Positions 60,517 to 64,000 of a stretch of DNA of 64,000 nt are shown piece after piece. The DNA is taken from NCBI GenBank assembly GCA_958295495.1, contig OY282352.1:5402049-5466048 (forward strand), given 5' to 3'. A program made the position numbers and the translations under genes. The notes under the pieces are model-generated. The model made no database searches. It worked only from the letters and a program-made list of their open reading frames with translations, and had not been told where the DNA came from. This DNA is from an uncultured Latescibacterota bacterium (lineage in GTDB: Bacteria > Latescibacterota > UBA2968 > UBA8231). The stretch's first letter is position 1, and the number at the start of each line of letters is the position of its first letter.

Positions 60517-62442
60517 ATGCCACAGAGCATTGGGATTCTTCTAGCATTTGGATGGTGTTTTTTGAGTGGGCCGGGTTCTGTTGCAGCCCTGACCGTAATC
60601 CGCCTCGGAGGGGAGGAGCTGCCCCCGCCCGACTTGGAGGTTCCCTACGAGTTCGTGCAGTTGTCATGGGCCGGAGTAGATCCCAAGAGGCACGGCTTGG
60701 CCGAATTAGTAAAAATAGATACCGGCTTTGTCGAGCCGCTGCACTTGGATCCCACAGTCAATTTGGTGCCGATGCTTGAAGAGCGCGGCGGACAGGTGCT
60801 GTCCCTGAATTGGATCGGCTGGGGGCCGGCTAGCGGTAACGACTTGGCCATGTTCGATGGCGACCCTACGACGGCGTTTTTGGGCGATGGCGATTGGGGC
60901 GGGGATTACGGTGTCATTCGCCAGAAATCGCTGATTTTCGACTTGGGGGGCCGCTTTTTCCTCGAGCGCGTTCGCTTCTTCCCCCGCGAGCGATTTTTGG
61001 CTGACCGGTTTGTGCAACGCTTCATCATCGGCATCAGCGATGGCGATCCGCTCAAGAAAGGCACTCGGGAATTCACGCAGGGCATCCGAGGTAGCTTCTT
61101 TGACTTCGACCTTCCGTACGATGTCTTTGAGAACGTCGAGTCCGTCATTGATATGCCCTTGCCGACCGTGCCGGTGCAACAGTTGCTATTTGAAGCACCC
61201 GAGAACACGACTGGCATTTGGGAGATTGCGGAATTGGAGCTCTACGGTCGCGGTTTTGCGCCGTTTGCCAGCTATGTGTCGAACGTGATTGACTTGGGTG
61301 CCCCCGCCAGCCTCGGCAGCCTGAGGTGGGCAGGCCAACAGGATGCAGGGGCCATGCTGGCGTTGAGTACGCGCAGCGGCCACGACGACGATCCCAACAC
61401 CTACTGGCGCTACACCTTTCGCGGGGGCGAGCGCACCCGCTTCGACGCCGAGGGGCGTCCCCTGACGCTGGCGTCATACAACAAACTGGCCAGCGGCGCA
61501 CAAGCGGGCATCACCCACGACACAGCCGAGTGGACTTTCTGGAGGGCTGCCCCGGACTTGGCCGCTGGCGAGGGAGAAATCGCCGGGGCGGGTCCACGCC
61601 AGTTTGTGCAGGTGCGCGCCGACTTCACCTCGGCTCAGAGTGCCAGCGGTCGGCTCGACTGGGTGGCCTTGGCCGTGTCGATCCCGCCGGTAGCCCAACA
61701 AGCCCTCGCCGAGATCATGCCCTCGGTGGTGCCGCCGGGGGCCGCCGTCGCCTTCACCTACAAGGTCAAAGCGTCGCTGGCTAACGATGACTTGGGCTTT
61801 GACCGGCTGGCTATCGACACGCCCGCGCGGGTGCAGCGCGTGGATGGGGTGCGTCTGTCAGGTCAGCCGGTGGCCTTTGACATCGTCCAGAGCGACGACA
61901 CCGGCGTGGTGTTGGCCGTGCCGCCGATGGATGCCCAACGCACCGAAGAGGTGCTGGAGGTGGACTTTCACGCGTCGGTATTCCAGTTTGGCACGGTGTT
62001 TACAGGGCGCATTTTCAACAGCCAGCATCCTGCGGAGGTGCCCCAGGCGTTGGCTTGGGGGGATGCGGATGGGGTGCCTTCAAGTGAGCGGCTGCGCGTG
62101 GATTTGACGGGGTTGGGCACGGGTGCGTTGGGTGCGTTGTCGGTGGCTCCTGGGGTGTTCACTCCCAACGGGGATGGGATCAACGATGTAGTGGAGATTG
62201 GCTGCGATGTGCTGAATTTGTCGGGTTTGTCGTCGGTGGTGTGTTGGGTGTATGATGTGTCGGGTCGTCGTGTGGGTTTGGTGGGGTCGTCTTGGTTGGG
62301 TAGTGGTCGGTATGTGGGGGTGTGGGATGGGCGGGATGAGCGTGGAGAGCCGGTGCCGCCGGGGTTGTATGTAGTGGGTTTGAGTGTAAAGACCGACCAG
62401 GGAACGACACAGCGGCAGGCCGTCGTCTCCCTAATATATTGA
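60517..62442 (+). CDS. Exported discoidin-like protein with CHU_C/FlgD-type tail (locus B, penultimate)
   Basis: The start chosen is ATG at 60517 (MPQSIGILLAF), because the longer frame begins inside a terminator; the product is 641 residues. Signal peptide, then LTVIRLGGEELPPPDL, a discoidin-like block (AMFDGDPTTAFLGDGDW, IFDLGGRFFLERVRFFPR, GIWEIAELELYG), SNVIDLGAPASLGSLRW and DLGFDRLAIDTP. The tail has FTPNGDGIND, CWVYDVSGRRVGLV, VWDGRDERG, VPPGLYVVGLSV and ends VVSLIY. The stretch from about 62040 to 62390 has very unusual codons, almost all ending in G or T. Two genes of this type follow each other here. Confidence 0.76.
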   Translation: MPQSIGILLAFGWCFLSGPGSVAALTVIRLGGEELPPPDLEVPYEFVQLSWAGVDPKRHGLAELVKIDTGFVEPLHLDPTVNLVPMLEERGGQVLSLNWIGWGPASGNDLAMFDGDPTTAFLGDGDWGGDYGVIRQKSLIFDLGGRFFLERVRFFPRERFLADRFVQRFIIGISDGDPLKKGTREFTQGIRGSFFDFDLPYDVFENVESVIDMPLPTVPVQQLLFEAPENTTGIWEIAELELYGRGFAPFASYVSNVIDLGAPASLGSLRWAGQQDAGAMLALSTRSGHDDDPNTYWRYTFRGGERTRFDAEGRPLTLASYNKLASGAQAGITHDTAEWTFWRAAPDLAAGEGEIAGAGPRQFVQVRADFTSAQSASGRLDWVALAVSIPPVAQQALAEIMPSVVPPGAAVAFTYKVKASLANDDLGFDRLAIDTPARVQRVDGVRLSGQPVAFDIVQSDDTGVVLAVPPMDAQRTEEVLEVDFHASVFQFGTVFTGRIFNSQHPAEVPQALAWGDADGVPSSERLRVDLTGLGTGALGALSVAPGVFTPNGDGINDVVEIGCDVLNLSGLSSVVCWVYDVSGRRVGLVGSSWLGSGRYVGVWDGRDERGEPVPPGLYVVGLSVKTDQGTTQRQAVVSLIY

Positions 62443-62453
62443 AGGAGCCGAGT

Positions 62454-64000
62454 ATGGCTAGGCGTTTAAAGGCGTGCGTATGGGCGGTCCTGTGGGTCGG
62501 CGCGGTCGGTCCGGCGAGCGGGCTGACGATCTATCGGATCGGCGGCGAGAGCCTGCCGCCCCCGGAGTTGGACACTCCTTACGAATTCGTGCAAATCAGT
62601 TGGAGCGATATTAACGCGGCGCAGCACGGCAGCGAGGAGTTGCTGGTGTTCGATCCAGATTTCGTGCGCCCCCAACGGCTTGATTCGTCGGTCAATCTAG
62701 TGCCGATCATCGAAGAGCAAGGCGGCCAGATTCTGAACTTGGTGTGGATTGGCTGGGGACCACCTCAGGAGGACGATCTCTTCATGTTCGATCAAGACCC
62801 GAGCACCATTTACCTCGGAGACGGTCACTTTGCCTCGCACGGGCCACCGGACAAGTACCTGACCTTTGATTTTGGTGCGCCCTTACTGTTAGAGAGGATT
62901 CGCTTTTTTCCGCGCACCAAACACCTGACGGACCGCTTTGTAGAGACCTTCAAGATCGGCATCAACGACGGCGATCCTCTCAAAGATGGTTCACGCGAGT
63001 TCCGCATTGGGCGCTGGAGAAGCGAGTTGGACTTCGACATTATCTACGATATAACCGAAAATACCGAAGCCGTCATCGATTTGCCCCTGCCGGCCGTGCC
63101 CGTGCGGCGGTTGCTCTTCTCGGCGGCGGAAAATACGCGCGGCATCTGGGAGATCGCCGAGTTGGAAATCTATGGCAATGGCTTCGCGCCCTTTGCGGAC
63201 TACGTGTCCAATGTGATCGACTTAGGGGCCTTGGCGAGCTTGGGGGAGTTGACGTGGTCCGGGCGCGAGGATGAGGGAGCTGGCGTGACCCTGAGTATGC
63301 GTAGCGGGCTGGATGCGGACCCAAACGTCTATTGGCGGAGCACCTTTCGCGGTGGCGAGCGCACCCGCTTCGACGTCAAAGGCCGCCCCCTGACGCTGGC
63401 GTCGTACAACAAGCTGGCGCGCGGCGAGCAGGCTGGCATCACCCACGACACGGAGGCTTGGGCGTTTTGGGGATCGTACGACTTCACAGCCGGGCAGGGG
63501 GTGATGGTCGGGGATGGGCCCCAGCGCTACGTGCAGTTGCGCGCGGACTTCTCGTCGGGCCAAGAAGCCAGTGGGCAGTTGGATTGGGTACAGTTTGCCG
63601 TGTCGATCCCGCCGGTGGCGCAACAAGCCGTCGCTGAGATAGCACCTGCGGCCGTGCCTCCTGGTGAGGTTACGGCTTTCACCTACAAGTTGCGGGCGGC
63701 CTTGGCCAGCGACGATTTGGGCTTTGATCGGCTGACCATTGACACGCCGGTCCAGGCACAGAGCGTGGATGAGGTGCGGATTTCGAGCGAGCCGGTGGCT
63801 TTTGAGGTGGTGCGGCTAGACGAGACCGGTTTTGCGGTGCAGCTACCGAGGATTGACGCGCAGCGCACCGAGGAGTTGATCGAGGTGGATTTCCACACCG
63901 CGATCTTTAAGTTCGGCACAGTGTTTTCCGGGCGGCTCTCCAACAGCGAGCAGCCTCAAGAGGTGCCGCAAAGCCTAGAGCCTGGGGACGCGGATGTGCT
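62454..64000 (+). CDS. Exported discoidin-like FlgD-tail family protein, cut by window edge
   Basis: A frame from ATG 62454 stays open to the window end (515 codons visible). GAAGGAG lies seven bases upstream and the preceding stop is 11 bases away. A signal peptide is followed by LTIYRIGGESLPPPEL, FMFDQDPSTIYLGDGHF, FDFGAPLLLERIRFFPR, GIWEIAELEIYGNGF, SNVIDLGALASLGELTW and DLGFDRLTIDTP. It is collinear with the proteins at 60517 and 44336 and closer to the first. The expected CHU_C/FlgD-type tail would lie beyond the window. It is a tandem duplicate of the preceding gene. Confidence 0.8.
   Translation, partial: MARRLKACVWAVLWVGAVGPASGLTIYRIGGESLPPPELDTPYEFVQISWSDINAAQHGSEELLVFDPDFVRPQRLDSSVNLVPIIEEQGGQILNLVWIGWGPPQEDDLFMFDQDPSTIYLGDGHFASHGPPDKYLTFDFGAPLLLERIRFFPRTKHLTDRFVETFKIGINDGDPLKDGSREFRIGRWRSELDFDIIYDITENTEAVIDLPLPAVPVRRLLFSAAENTRGIWEIAELEIYGNGFAPFADYVSNVIDLGALASLGELTWSGREDEGAGVTLSMRSGLDADPNVYWRSTFRGGERTRFDVKGRPLTLASYNKLARGEQAGITHDTEAWAFWGSYDFTAGQGVMVGDGPQRYVQLRADFSSGQEASGQLDWVQFAVSIPPVAQQAVAEIAPAAVPPGEVTAFTYKLRAALASDDLGFDRLTIDTPVQAQSVDEVRISSEPVAFEVVRLDETGFAVQLPRIDAQRTEELIEVDFHTAIFKFGTVFSGRLSNSEQPQEVPQSLEPGDADV

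Noticed and set aside
62040-62395. Diversity-generating retroelement target because of the odd composition
   Set aside because: The anomaly affects synonymous third positions (G/T), not adenine-derived codon changes, and no template repeat or reverse transcriptase is seen.
1-64000. tRNA, rRNA and riboswitch signals
   Set aside because: No cloverleaf with a CCA end or recognisable conserved rRNA or riboswitch core was noticed when reading the intergenic regions; a covariance-model scan would be needed to exclude small RNAs.

Overview
The window looks like a chromosomal stretch of an uncultivated, GC-rich, diderm bacterium. The gene mix is a sugar-phosphate isomerase next to a Gfo/Idh/MocA oxidoreductase, a phytanoyl-CoA dioxygenase family enzyme, CehA/McbA-like PHP proteins, several CRTAC1 (FG-GAP plus ASPIC/UnbV) proteins, and many secreted proteins with CHU_C/FlgD-like tails. 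That mix recalls Latescibacterota/Poribacteria-type genomes. This is inference only: no rRNA or other phylogenetic marker is present.

Layout. 1-2.0 kb: a two-gene carbohydrate operon (minus). 2.4-15 kb: surface locus A, a tightly packed minus-strand run of a lipoprotein, three FlgD-tailed discoidin-like exported proteins, a large barrel-like protein, a tandem-parvulin lipoprotein and a TPR lipoprotein, headed by a separate CBM9/DOMON-like exported protein with its own terminator. 16.3-19.6 kb: a CRTAC1 lipoprotein overlapping a TPR lipoprotein (plus). 19.6-31.9 kb: a mosaic accessory region holding an internally deleted IS element with intact inverted repeats, a convergent TaqI/Eco57I-like methylase and PD-(D/E)XK nuclease pair, and two paralogous CehA/McbA-like proteins. 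Between the two paralogs sits a second restriction-modification pair (Zn-ribbon DNA methylase plus NotI-like nuclease) bracketed by a perfect 15-bp direct repeat. A PhyH dioxygenase closes the region. 31.9-40.0 kb: a CreD-like membrane protein, an 85-bp tandem duplication, three dRS3-like palindromic repeats and a 2,089-residue fusion (degenerate M28 peptidase, FtsX-like permease, DUF6785/6784-like membrane domain). 40.1-44.3 kb: pyrE, a remnant of a CRTAC1 gene and two intact CRTAC1 genes. 44.3-64 kb: surface locus B.

Locus B repeats the parts list of locus A. On the minus strand it has a tandem-parvulin lipoprotein, a TPR lipoprotein and a FlgD-tailed protein. Divergently on the plus strand it has a FlgD-tailed protein, two barrel-like paralogs, a membrane-TPR protein, a CBM9/DOMON-like protein with its own terminator, and two more FlgD-tailed proteins, the last cut by the window edge. 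The recurrence of the same five parts (anchored periplasmic chaperone, anchored TPR scaffold, large barrel-like protein with acidic Asp/Asn loops, exported proteins all ending V-x-[VL]-x-Y or similar, and an exported CBM9-like protein) is the best candidate here for an undescribed system: a lineage-specific surface-protein assembly or display apparatus. The parts and their repetition are read from the sequence; the joint function is inference.
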